Below are positions 37,780-49,672 of a stretch of DNA of 64,000 nt, one piece after another. Numbering within the stretch: the first letter of the stretch is position 1; every line of letters begins with the position of its first letter. The DNA comes from Epiperipatus broadwayi (Eukaryota > Onychophora > Udeonychophora > Euonychophora > Peripatidae), in assembly GCA_028023455.1 (NCBI GenBank), contig JAQFVV010012507.1, positions 2,491,456 through 2,555,455 on the forward strand, written 5' to 3'. Below the pieces are notes generated by a model. The model was not told the DNA's origin. It saw only the letters and a program-made list of their open reading frames with translations, and did not search any database. Both the position numbers and the translations under genes were made by a program.

Positions 37780-37818
<39 letters not shown>
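36479..37818. other. Non-coding, with long AT microsatellites
   Basis: AT-rich sequence with AT runs at about 37430-37460, 37482-37520 and 37781-37818. No gene was seen. Confidence 0.6.
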
Positions 37819-37821
<3 letters not shown>

Positions 37822-38290
37822 AATGGAATGTACTTGCTGCATTCCATTTAAATTGAAGAAAGAAGGCCCCAAACATTGGGAAAGCCAAATATAATGGAAT
37901 GTATCTTTATATGATCTCAAATGAAAATAAGCATATGAACTTTTGCAACAATAATCATTAGTTAACCAAGCCCCTAACTTTGAGACACCAAATGTAATGA
38001 ATAATTAAACGAACATATTATGCTGACCACGTTGTGGCGTCCAAATGTAATGGAACATACTTTTACTCCATTATACCAATCATCAGTTAACGGGGACCAA
38101 TAGTTTGTGGTGCCAAATGTAATGGACAATATATCATATAAACATTATACCTCAAATGTAATGGAATGTCAATATATGAGAAGAAAATAATGCTTCAAAC
38201 ATTGGATGATAAACGTAATGGAATATATATAATCTAAATGAATCCAATTGTTGAGAAAGCCTAATATAATAAATTGTATAATTTAAATGA
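37819..38290 (+). repeat. Degenerate array of a CCAAATGTAATGGAA motif
   Basis: Variants of CCAAATGTAATGGAATG occur near 37819, 37886, 37988, 38043, 38114, 38155, 38211 and 38262, spaced 41-102 bases apart. Between them are weaker shared blocks such as CCAAACATTGGGAAAG and AAATGAAGAAAGA. The array starts right after an AT run, with TGTAATGG, which resembles the start of the LTR at 46815. It could be an old minisatellite or a run of decayed LTR ends. Another single motif lies near 60130. Confidence 0.6.
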
Positions 38291-41200
38291 AGAAAGACAA
38301 AATTATCCCAGTTATATTTAAATAAATTGTTAATATGCCCTTCCAACTAGCTATACATGAAATAAATCTAAAATCATACAGAGCAATGAGATCTATAATT
38401 TATTTTCAAGGTTGATATAACTAACTAATCAAATATATATATCAGAAACAAAGGGAATTCTATTAAATCCAATATACACATCTATTATGTAAATTTATGT
38501 ATATCTAAACATATCAATGAATAATAATATGTGTAAGTAACTTAAAGACTAAATAATAAGTGAAATACGTAGTTATCCTCTATTAAATTGTGAATTCAAT
38601 TAATTTCATAATGACTTTGGCACTAAAAGAAAAATAAGAATAAAATATTAATACTCTTTCAAATAAATTACAAAGGCATTACTTATAAAACAAATAGTAC
38701 ATCCTTTATTTTTATATTATGGTTTAATTTTAGGTAATATCAATGTTTTAAATACAAACCCAAATAATAAATATACATATATACTTGCAATAAGTATATA
38801 TATGAAATAGATAAAGACATATTTGTGCTTAACAAGTATGCATTAATATAAACACAAATCCATATTTATATTTTTCAGATATTCAAAAAAAATAGTATAT
38901 ACAGCAAATATATATATATAAATTATTGTTTTGATGGGCATAAAAATTATTATATGAAGTTTAAAAAAAAAATGAAAATAAATAAATTAATAATAAAAAA
39001 ATTTTATAATAAAAATTTGTGAATATAAATCTACTTATTAAAATATACATAACAACTCACATGCAACCCAAACTTATAAGCCATACTTTAAGATCTTAAA
39101 TTACTTAAGTGTTAATTTTGACACCTGTTAAACGTTTATTGCTGTTAGAAAACAAGACGCTTGAATTGAATATTTATAAAATGTTATATTTTTATAATGA
39201 AAAATAAAAGTAAACAAAAATATCGATCTCAAAAATATATTTATATATCATTTATACATATAAAATTATTTACTACCTTTCAAAGTTTACTTGTTTAGTT
39301 TTCTTTCAAAAGTCAACTTATTCCATTGTTTTATTTCTTTATCCATTTAATATTAGAATGCATTCTAGTTAAAGTGAAGAAACTATCACGTTAGAGAAAA
39401 TTGTCAATTCTTGGATGTATGTATATTTTTATCCTTCTAAAATTTCTTTCCTTGAAAAATAAATAAATAAATTGAAATGTTGAATCCAATATATTAATTC
39501 TAGTTACCTCCAGATTATTATTAGATTGACCATTATAGATTCCAGATAGCTATCAAATTTCGGCTTCAAACACGATGAAATTCATGTGTTAAAATTTGCT
39601 TAGTTTTTCTTTTTAAACTGCCTTGGAATAAATGAAAGAAAATGGTACAGCCCCTTGGCTGCGATATATATATTAGCCAGTCATGTTTATGTATTGATTA
39701 CAGGAATTTATCTTATTCCACTATTCTTAAGAATGGCAATTCAAAGAAACAAAGTACAACAAATTTTATCCTTTTGTTTGTTTAATCACTATCGCAATAA
39801 TAATGGCCTCTTTTTGTTGTTGCTGTTGTTCCACGTGCTAGCAAATGCTGTTTTGCAAACCATTGTTACACATGTTTTATTTTAAACAATTAACATTAAA
39901 AAAAAATAAAATATCAAGCATATATATAAAAAAATTAAATTGAAAATTTATTTGACAGCTTTAAAAATATACATAAATAATAATATTGCATTTTTTTAAT
40001 AATCACTGCAAATAAAATATTTTTTTTATATAATCAACAATTTATATGTCTTTATTTATTTATAATAATTAAATATTCATAACGATGTACCATCAACATA
40101 TAAATAAAATAATAACTTCAAACAATAACTATACCTAATAACCATAAACAATAATAATACTTCATATATAAACATCAACTCAAAGAGATTTTTTTTTTTA
40201 TAACAAATGATAATTTTTTAAAATATAGATAGACTTATCGATATTTACAATATATATATATATATATTCAATAGTGAAATTGCTGATTATATCTTTTATC
40301 ATAGCTGTTAATGCATTTGCCTGTTCTCTCTATGTTGTGATTTGAAGTCTGAGATTGGCAATTTTTTTAAAATTTTTAAATAGCTCTCTAATTTTTCATT
40401 ATAACCTCTCATCAGTATTTGAAAATGGAGATATAGTTCAATATATTAATAGCCGAAATATCAAGGAGCAATATCCTCAAAAGTTAATTTACCTACATAA
40501 TATCTGCCTGAGAGCTCATTTTCCCAAAATTCTATCACATTGTCAAATAAATTTTGCAAAATGAATATGTATAACTAAATCATTATTTGTATTTATTTTA
40601 TTCATGCATAGCTCTTTTCTTCCCTTTTCCCCAATTCCCTTTCTCTCTACATATATAAAACTATCTTGATACTCTGTCATTATTAATAGTAGTAGAAAAG
40701 ATATCAAAATGGAGATTAAATATGTTAAATTAATTAAACTGAGTATACTTTTGAGGTTGGTGTAGCATAGTCATGGTTGTTCTGTACAACCTAAAATTAT
40801 ATTGATTATATCTGGCCTAATGTTACCATTATCAAGACTTAAATTACATATATTTAAACTGATTGGAATGAAATTGCATTGTTTTATTTAACTGATTTGT
40901 AGTTTTATTCTATTATTTATTACTGTCTGAGTTACTATCTATTTAAACAGATCTATATGTAATTTAGTCTTTATAATGGTAGGTGTGATTGGGGTATATT
41001 AGAAGTTGTTTGGAAGTAAATGTCTCATTTATATAGAGTAGCTAATAATAGCACAGTTGGTTTATTATATTTGTCACAAATTGATTAATCAAACTACAAG
41101 CACTTTAGTAAGAACTTTTTCAACACTATACATATTTTATCATGGAATATCATTGGATATAAAGTTTACTCAACATGCAGACTATTTCAATTTTAAATAT

Positions 41201-41714
41201 ACGATTCTATTCAAGAAAAAAAATAAAAACTTTTGAAACAATCATATATTATAACTTAATATAAACATCAGTTGATTTTTTTCAGAATTTTATAAGCAAG
41301 AGTAATGTTCCTCACTTTATTCTGGCACTATTTCTTGTAAACTTGAATAACTAGAAGTTACTAGATATTTTTCCAAATTAGCTTTTTTGGTTTTGCCATT
41401 ATCGATGAGTTTTTGTATTTCAAAACTGGAACTAATGCAGTTAGGCATTTGGCAGTCATCATTATTTTCCCCCATTAATTGCTTTAAAAAAATTTACTTC
41501 TGTTTTCACTGTGTGTGCGATATTTATATATAAATTTACATATTCAGATATGTATAATATATCCAAGATGTATATAAGCACATGCTTCAAAATATATAAC
41601 AAAGCCACTTACACACTTCTTTGTGGTTTGATTAATCAACTCTATTAGAAATATTTAAGCATGTGTTATATGATTCGTATATCAATGTATTTTTAATGAA
41701 TTACGTATAATAAT

Positions 41715-41759
<45 letters not shown>

Positions 41760-42680
41760 TAATTTTATGAGAATTAGTAATTATTTTATTTATTAGTTAT
41801 AACATACTTATATTCATTTTTCAAGGATTTTATCTTTTTTTTAACCTTTGAATAGAATCTCACACTCTAACTTTAATATTATATGTCCCCATACCTATAT
41901 GTTGAATGGTACCAATATTATATTTCCAGGCATCTGAAAAAGTTTTTTAATAAGTGAAAAATAAATAGTGTTGTGATTGCTCTATATATTTCTCTTTATT
42001 TTAATAGTGAGTATTTATGAATTTTTTGTGTACACACTTTTTGTCATTGTTGTTACATATATTTAAGCATGTATTTATATATATCGTCGATATATTAACA
42101 CATATCTGTGTATGTTTTTAAAACTAGACACACTTACATAGATAATTTTATGGAAATATAATAAATTGAAGACAATACTAACACTAATTTGTATACCCAG
42201 AAAACATTAACTATAATCTTAATATCTTTTTAATTGGAGCACCTTTGTCAAAGTTAATCATCTTATTCAAAATAAAAATGTAAAAAATAAGTATATTTTA
42301 AATATAACTGTTTGTTTTTGACATCCCTCGGTATTTTTGTTGTGTAATAATAGTGAATTTCAGCATCAAAATTAAGAAATGATTTCAGTCTTAATGCAAA
42401 GCTTTTAAAATTAAAAATCTATTATTAACTCTTTATAAAACCAAGAACTTCAAGAAAACTTATCATCAGGGTTTCATAACTATTTCCAGCTAAAAGGGAT
42501 AAGACATTGTGGAGATGAAATTGTTCACCATATAACCATAAATGTTAGATTTTAGTTTCAATTAAGATCAGCATTTAGTCATTCATGCTGAATAGAATGC
42601 CAAAAATACGTTAGAATAAATCAAGGAAGCTTCTTAAATTGGAATGAATACTGTAGATGAAAGAAATGGAATCACCCATC
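38291..42680. other. Non-coding, AT-rich, unassigned
   Basis: No gene is supported. The open frames at 39655-39885 and 40355-40564 are short and unrecognised. Microsatellites lie at about 40250-40267 and 41717-41756. Confidence 0.55.
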
Positions 42681-42750
42681 ATGAAGAGTCAAATAAAAAT
42701 AGAGTCATAGATCACATGACCCCCATTCTTTTAAGCTTGTAAGATATAAG

Positions 42751-43531
42751 CAATGAGCATTGCCAATTGCTCAACAAGCATTGTGATAAATGCTTAGCCA
42801 GAGAAAGCATTTAAAATATCTCTATCAGTAAACACCCCCACCAGACCTCTGACTATGGTTTCATGCTTTGTCTTACTCAGAGAGGCACTGGGCAGCTTCA
42901 TATCCTAGATATAAAAATACCAACCCAAAGCAAGCATTTATCTAAACGTTATCTAATGAGTGGAAAATCTGAAATTTTCAAACATCTACATGTTTTCAAA
43001 CCCAGCTATCCAACTCAAATAGCTATATGGGGCTGAGAAATCTTCAGCCAAACCATATATTAGTAGTCTTAGCACTATAACATCACAGAAGACTTAAGGC
43101 AGAGACTATAAATAGTCAAATAAAATAGAGTCATAGTTCACATGACCTCATTCTCTTTAGCTTATAAGATATGAACAATGAGCATTGCCAATTGCTCATC
43201 AAGCTTTAAGTCTTATGCGATGTTATATTACTAAGACTACTAATATATGGCTTGGCTGAAAATCTCTCAACCCCATATAGCTATTTGAGTTGGATAACTG
43301 GGTTTGAAAATTTTCCACTCAATAGATAACTTTTACATAAATGCTGGCTTTGGGTTGGTATTTTTAGATCTAGTGTCTGAAGCTACTCTAGTATCTCTCT
43401 GAGTAGTGCCAAAACATGAAACCATGGTCAGAGGCTTGGGGGCAAGGTGTTCCCTGATAGAGATATTTTAAATGCTTTCTCTGGTTAAGCATTTATCACA
43501 AAGCTTGTTGAGCAATTGGCAATACTCATTG
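42751..43531. repeat. Large fold-back repeat, about 330-bp arms
   Basis: 42751-43098 is the imperfect reverse complement of 43205-43531. Markers are CATATATTAGTAGTCTTAG near 43060 against CTAAGACTACTAATATATGG near 43230, and AAGCATTTAAAATATCTCTATCAG against its complement near 43460. The centre (43099-43204) is a direct repeat of the segment just left of the first arm (about 42680-42782): both have GAGTCATAG-TCACATGACC and GAGCATTGCCAATTGCTCA. No gene is present inside. Confidence 0.9.
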
Positions 43532-44116
43532 CCCATCATAAAGATTTGTATGCAAGATGAAAAGGCTTCCAAAAAGAAAATTCCTTGAACATTTGTCAAT
43601 ATGAACTATTGATAGTTTAAACTTTGGCTCCATTACACAGGATTAATATAATATATATAATTTTTTTTTATTATGCTAATTTCTTTCTTTCAATAATAGG
43701 TGAATTTCATCTTGCCATAAGTTAGATTTATATAGAGGGGATTGGATAGTCAGAAATATTATTTCAACTTATTAATAAAATTTAGATACAGATATCCCAA
43801 GCTTGTTAATAATAAGTTTGACTATTTATAGATTAAAGGTAGGAATTTATTATTTTATGTAATATTCAGTATATATAATGTACCACTAGTGAACAGTTCT
43901 AGATGTTTCATAATTTGTATGAATTATGTAATTAGTTTTAATGTTATTTCAAAATTAAATTTTAAAATATAAAAATATTTTAGCATCATTTATTATTAAA
44001 TACTCAGACTAAAATTCATAAAAGAAACTCATAATGTTTGAGAAAATAGAAATATAATTTAGAAAAATGGTAAGAAAGAGAAATGGCAATTATACTGCAC
44101 TTCACATGCTCGTTAG

Positions 44117-44204
44117 TGAGGTCAGCGCGACTGCCTTGCACTTGCAGGCAGTTGCCCACATTGTGGGTTTGCGTCCTGGCCGATGCTATGACACTTAAAA
44201 AAAA
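44117..44204 (+). repeat. tRNA-like SINE inside the 5' LTR
   Basis: Starts GAGGTCAGCGCGACTGCC, has GTGGGTTTGCGTCCTGG at the box B position, then GATGCTATGACACTT and an A-run. Same family as 32456-32550. The 3' LTR lacks it, so it inserted after the LTRs had formed. Target duplication unclear. Confidence 0.72.
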
Positions 44205-44470
44205 TATCAGACTTAGCACTTTTGAGGTTTTTTAACCTCATATTCATAGTCAAAGAATTAGAAACATTGTAGTGTTGTTGACATTTACTAATATATGCAA
44301 ATTACTCTTCCTACACAAAACAATTTTACTGTCAAAAGATCAATCAGCTCGGTCACTTATAATGCAGAAAATGTTTGAAGAGTTGTTTTTTTTAAGAAAA
44401 CACAAATCGCCAAAAGACAAAGAGTTGTGTCATCTTTTCATTTAAATATATATATATATATATATATATA

Positions 44471-44491
44471 TTTGCTCTTTAAGTATTAAAA

Positions 44492-44532
<41 letters not shown>

Positions 44533-44555
44533 AGTTTTAATACTTAAAGAGCAAA
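44471..44555. repeat. Perfect 25-bp inverted repeat around an AT run
   Basis: 44471-44495 is the exact complement of 44531-44555, with AT dinucleotides between. The right arm belongs to the LTR sequence (compare AGAGTTTTAATAGTTAACGAG near 47101). The left arm is an added inverted copy, suggesting hairpin-mediated duplication across the microsatellite. Confidence 0.92.
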
Positions 44556-44913
44556 TAGGAAAGGATGGGGGTTAACTAAGTAAAAAAATAAAACTATGGT
44601 TTTCTCTTTTCATAAACTTAAAGAAAACAATTGTGTGGGGTTAAATGAAAATTGAGTTAAAATATGAAAGGAAAGTGTATAATCTTAAATCCACTTGAAG
44701 ATTGCTCACCCGATAAACAGAAGAAAGGGAATAATAACTATAAATTGCAGTAAATGAAAATAATGGAAAATGATTCACGATGGGATCTTATCTGAAGGAC
44801 AGATTAATCTACTAACACCTCGATTAAAACACAATGGGAATGTAATTAATAAAATTTGTAGATTACTTAAATTAGAGATCGGAATGATAGCTAGAAATAA
44901 TAAAGAGAAGTCA

Positions 44914-44921
44914 TATAAAAG
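44914..44921 (+). promoter_or_regulatory. TATA box of the 5' LTR
   Basis: TATAAAAG follows GAAGTCA. The equivalent in the 3' LTR is TATAAAAC at 47470-47477, after the same GAAGTCA. Conserved context in both LTRs supports a promoter role. Confidence 0.6.
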
Positions 44922-45299
44922 GACTGAAAATCCATTCATTATTATTCATCATTATTCTTAATTCTTCATTCATATTAATCATTGAGATTAAGACTATTTT
45001 CATATAGGGCAAGCATCTTTATATTGCTACTATGGAAGAGTTTCCAAATAAAAGAAGAGGGGGAAAGCTACTAGCATTCTCAGCATGTGTCTTCACATTT
45101 ACTGAAGAACCATCTAACATCATGCAGTGCTAGACAGTTCTGATTCTCCAGAACATCAGAAAACCCCCATTTAGAAGTCATGCCCACATAATAATATGAA
45201 TAATCATGGAATAGCTGTCTCAGACACCAAAACTATTAGTGAAGTCATAGCTTCATTATGAACAGCCAATTAATAAAGTGAAGTTTATTTCAAAAATTC

Positions 45300-45420
45300 A
45301 ATTACAGTGTGAAATCCTGCCAAGTTAAAGAAAATGTCATGGCAGACACATTAAGCTGGTACCCTGCAGCACAGAAGCAAAATCATTTAAGTTGTGATGG
45401 CATATATATCACTGTAATGT
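45300..45420 (+). pseudogene. RNase H C-terminal fragment of gypsy pol
   Basis: One frame reads GKSCQVKENVMADTLSWYPA, matching the end of Ty3/gypsy RNase H, where KGKENVVADALSR is typical. The usual aspartate is kept, and the serine-arginine is serine-tryptophan here. It directly follows the deletion junction near 45240, so only the tail of the domain remains. Confidence 0.75.
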
Positions 45421-45595
45421 AAATAAATGGAAGTGACAAAGTAAAAAAAAAGATCTTCATAGGATAAAAGAGTGGCAAAGTGAGGATTATGATTGCAGGC
45501 AGATAATGATGTATTTACATCACCAACCTGTGATGAAAACCAGAAAAAACCTATTATGAAGGGATAGAAAGCACTGCCAGCTAAAAAGGGGGCTT

Positions 45596-46180
45596 TTGCA
45601 GCACAGAAATGTTAAGGATAAACAAAAGTGGATAGTCATTCCTCTCACTATGTGGAAGCAGATAGTTGATCATATACACCAAAAGTTTGGATACTATTGT
45701 GCAAATAACGTTGAGAGTTGGTTGAGCCATTGGTTCTCCTGGCTGGGAATGTATGCTACCATCTTAGACATCATAAATAAATGCAAATTATGCTCAAAGT
45801 CTAAACCACTTAATGCATCTGAAGAGGTGCCGTTGAAGCATATATACACTCAAAAACTGAATAGTTTAATGGATATAGATTTTTACGAATCATTGCCTCC
45901 ATTTAATAACATGAAATACCTTTTTATGGCTTATGATATATACTCAAAACTGGTGGCTGCATATCCTGTGTCTCAGGAAATAACTAAACAAACATTGTGG
46001 ACTCTGGGACAGTGGAATTCTGGAACTATAAGAATTCCTGGCAACATCATATCTGATCATGGAACACCATTCCTGTCTGATGAGTGGAAAAAGTGGACTG
46101 AGAAACATGGAATAAAACACATACATCAATATGTAACCTGCAATCCTATCTATGTGAATGACATGCGGGAACTGGAGTGA
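45596..46180 (+). pseudogene. Gypsy integrase, N-terminal and core parts
   Basis: A 194-codon open frame. The zinc-binding H-H-C-C region is recognisable (H26, H28, C63 and C66). The catalytic core follows, with the first aspartate in MDIDFYESLP (93 or 95), the AYDIYSKLVAAYP strand near 112-124, and the second aspartate in IISDHGTPFLSDEW near 144. The third catalytic position lies in a degraded block ending RELE. Integrase inserts element DNA into the genome. The open frame lacks the domain start and end, and the element has no other pol domains, so it cannot act alone. Confidence 0.87.
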
Positions 46181-46429
46181 GTGTTTTGAGTTTACATACA
46201 CCATGATCATCAGAGATGGGTTAAGTGAGATCCTATGGATACTTAATATGATGAATTGGTCAAAAATGACTACAGAATTCAAACCCATTTGGCTTCAATT
46301 TGGGAATAATATACCATACCCATTTAAGACCAGGCTACCAGTGGAAGCAAGCCCAATAGGTAAAAGGAACAATTGCTGAGCAAGTGCAAATTAGGCTAGA
46401 GATAATGGATGAATTAATGTAGAAGAGGC

Positions 46430-46720
46430 AAGGAAAGGCCAAGAATGAATTTGTGGTAGGAAACAAGGTCATGATAAGAGTCAACCCTGTAAGCCATCAT
46501 AAAAACAGATTTTACAAAAAGTTTCAACCAATCTACAATGGTCCATATATAATAATGTGATGATACAATAACAATGTGTTTGTTGTGGCACAGGACATGG
46601 AGGAGAAGATAACTTATAATGCCCAGTCATTAAGATTAATAAAAAGGAAACCCTGGACAGACAGTGAACAAGGTAGAGCAGTTGGTAGGAACTGTAGGTC
46701 ACAAAATTGAAATAAGTCTT
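46430..46720 (+). pseudogene. Gypsy integrase C-terminus with GPY/F motif
   Basis: The frame reads EFVVGNKVMIRVNP, then KNRFYKKFQPIYNGPYIIM, the GPY/F module of Ty3/gypsy integrases, followed after stops by VFVVAQDMEEK and a LIKRKPW tail. It lies about 250 bases after the core part, separated by stops and shifts. This places the element in Ty3/gypsy rather than BEL or Copia. Confidence 0.8.
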
Positions 46721-46814
46721 AATACACAAAAAGGGAATCATAAGTAAAAATATAAAGAAATTATTAGAGATAAAATGGGTCAAAAGACACATTTTACTCT
46801 AGAATGGAGGATGG

Positions 46815-48788
46815 TGTAATGGACTGCAAGTGAACAGTGCTACATGTTTCATAATTTGGATGAATTATGTAGTTTTAATATTTAAAAATATAAAAATACT
46901 GTGACATCATTTATTATTTAATACTTGGACTAAAATTCATAAAAGAAACCCATAATGTTTTAAGAAATAGAAATATAATTTAGAAAAGTGTTAAGAAAGA
47001 GAAATATAATTTAGAAAATGTTTAAAGAGTTTTTTTAAGAAAACACAAGTCACCAAAAAACAAAACATTGCATCATCTTATCATTTAAAAAAGAAAAAAA
47101 AGAGTTTTAATAGTTAACGAGGGATTAGAAAAGGAAGGGGGGGGGGATTAATTAAGTAAAAAGTTAAAACTAGAGTTCTCTCTCTTCATAAACTTAAAGA
47201 AAAAAAATGTGTATGTGTAAAATGAAAATTGAGTTAAACTTAAATCCACTTAAATATTGCTCAGCTGATAAATAGAAAAAAAAGGAATAATAACTATAAA
47301 TTGCAGTAAATGAAAATAATGGAAAATGATTCAAGACAGTATCTTATCTGAAGGCCAGATTAATCTACAAAAAAATGTAGATTAAAACGCAATGGGAATG
47401 TAATTAATAAAATTTGTAAATGAACTAAACTAGATCGAAGTGATAATTAGAAACAATAAAGAGAAGTCATATAAAACACTAAAAAATCCATTCATTATTA
47501 TTAATCATTATTTTTTATTCTTCATGCATATTAATCATTGAGATTAAGAGTATTATAACCATATAGTGCTTCATATTGTTACCATGGAAGAGTTTCCTGA
47601 GTAGAGATTGGGGAAAGCTACTAGCATCTCCAGCATATGAATAGGTCTCTGCACATTTACTGAAAAACCATCTAACATCATGCATTGCAAGACAGTCACC
47701 AGAGTATGCTGCCAGTCTTCAGTCTCAGTCCTCCAGAACATCAGAAGCTTTCCAACTAAAAGTCATGCCAACATAATAATCTGAACAGTCACGGAATAGC
47801 TATCTCTGTGAATGTAAAAAGTTTGCCTGGAGCCAAAGCTATTTGTGACCTCCAAAAACTCAACCAATTGGTGAGCAATACAGCAAGGAAAGGTGAGAAG
47901 TCGTATCTCTCAGAGTTAAGTGCAAAAATCCTAGGTAATTATGAACTTCTTTATTCCCATTTATAAACTGATCTGTGTCCAAATAAAAGGACTTTGTTGA
48001 ACTTTGATAACCATAGCAATTTTTAAGTGTCTTCTATAAGTTTTATATAGAATGAATCTTAATATGTGCCTGCCTATTTAATTTTCTCATAATGTATTTT
48101 AATATTTGCAAAGCTTTCAATTGAGTAACGAATTTATATATCAATGTGCGTGTATGTATTTAGATGTAAATGTTTTAAATGTAGTATTATTTATTATCAT
48201 AAATCTTATCTAAGAGTGTGTTTAAACAAATGTCTAATGTTCGTTATTATAATATTTTATTACTTTTTTTATTAGAAGTGTTTTAGAAATAAATTATTTG
48301 TTTGCTAATTATTTATTGGTTGGTTCTTTTTTATAACTATGCTACTAATAGATAGTCTACAGGAATATAAGCCTTAAGCAATCTGTATAGTTTGTGTTTC
48401 TATACTTAAATAAAATAGCTAGTTAGGGATTACTCAAGTGCTAAATTGTTTAACTGTCATCCAGGCATGCTAGTTATAACTTATGATTAGCTCAGCTGGT
48501 GCCTGAGGTTTACCCCTAAACATAAAGAAATGTGTTGGATGACAGGCATTTAAATTTAGCAGTCGAGAAGTTCTGCAGTCTGGAAATGTGGCCGCAGGTT
48601 ATACTTTGTTTGGTCTGTCTGGTTATAGGTACCATTGGTCTTATCTACCTTCTGTATTAGACTTCTTTGCTTGAAGGGGCAGTGTGCTGCAGTAATATAA
48701 TTGCAGCTGGAGTAGATTGAGATTTAATAAGAATTTTTTTTTATTTGTAAATTTATATAATCAGAGCGATCATCTCCCACCCAGTTCA
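46815..48788 (+). repeat. 3' LTR of the gypsy element
   Basis: A 1,974-bp LTR preceded by a purine tract (AGAATGGAGGATGG at 46801-46814), which fits the polypurine primer. A TATAAAAC box lies at 47470-47477. A donor-like ATCCTAGGTAATTATG lies near 47929, at a place that also has a donor-like site in the other two LTR families. Confidence 0.83.
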
Positions 48789-49672
48789 ATATACTATCAC
48801 AATTATAATGTGAAATAAATAACTTATTTATTAAATAATTGTTATTCAGGATATATGATTGAAATATTTATATAACATCTTTCCTATCATATTATCGTAT
48901 CATTAGGAAATGACTTTCAACATATTGAGTAATTCTTACAAAAATCCTAATCTGTGGATAAACTCACCATAAGTAAAAACAAGATAAATATAAGGATAGG
49001 AAAATTAATTACGGTAGATATATAATAATCTGGATGAAGGTCCTATTATAAAGTTTAAATTAATAAGTTTGTTAATAAATAATTATCCTTCATATGGATA
49101 AAAAGGGATCGGATTATCACATATTCAAGAAATAAAATAAGGGATAATCATGCCTATTCAATCATCAGTTAATAATTGTACAATTCATATATTATGTTAA
49201 AATATAATTATGAACAAAATCTGTAATTGTTAATAACTATTTAATATTTGTTATAATAACTGAAGTCATTGCTATTTATCTGTTCCACAATTCATCATAT
49301 CATATGGATATAATTTGCATACAAGCATGATACAATCATACTCCAAAGTAGTACTTATGTATATTCTTGCTAAATTTTAATACCATGGTATAACGTGAAC
49401 CATGTAGAGGGTAAATGGAAGAAGGTATATTAAGTTAAATTTCAATCTATTTAACTGTTAATACTCTTATGATTATATTGACTGAATTAGTTAAATTAAT
49501 GATCACAATGAGACATTTTCCTCTTGAAGAAATAGATTGTTCAGTTATATATGGTTTACAATTGCATAGCATTGAATTGTATATTAATACCTTTCCATTA
49601 CATATAGTAAAGTGAATAACATATCAATAATATCATTCTGCTTGTACTGTTAATATATATATATATATATAT
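48789..49672. other. Non-coding, AT-rich
   Basis: Unremarkable AT-rich sequence between two LTR elements, ending in an AT run at about 49651-49672. Confidence 0.6.

Larger units (their letters stand above)
43879..45240 (+). repeat. 5' LTR of the gypsy element, truncated
   Basis: Aligns with 46815 to about 47850. It is interrupted by extra sequence at about 44082-44340, which includes a SINE at 44117-44204, and by an AT-rich inverted repeat at 44471-44555. A TATAAAAG box is at 44914-44921. The final roughly 940 bases of the LTR are missing. Confidence 0.85.
43879..48788 (+). mobile_element. Ty3/gypsy LTR retrotransposon, internally deleted
   Basis: A truncated 5' LTR (43879 to about 45240) and a complete 3' LTR (46815-48788, 1,974 bp) flank a short internal part with the end of RNase H, integrase and its GPY/F tail. 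The LTRs start TGTACCACTAGTGAAC and TGTAATGGACTGCAAG and stay alignable afterwards. Gag, protease, reverse transcriptase, the primer site and the last part of the 5' LTR are missing, apparently through one deletion near 45240. The 3' LTR ends CCCAGTTCA. The flanks are AT-rich (ATAA left, ATAT right), only an approximate target duplication. Confidence 0.87.

Noticed and set aside
37819-39650. Solo LTR from TGTAATGG to GGTACA
   Set aside because: Ends look LTR-like and GCCTTGGAATAA occurs near 39620, but there is no target duplication and the interior does not align to the other LTRs.
39655-39885. 76-codon hydrophobic frame as a gene
   Set aside because: Low-complexity leucine and isoleucine content from T-rich sequence; no family resemblance.
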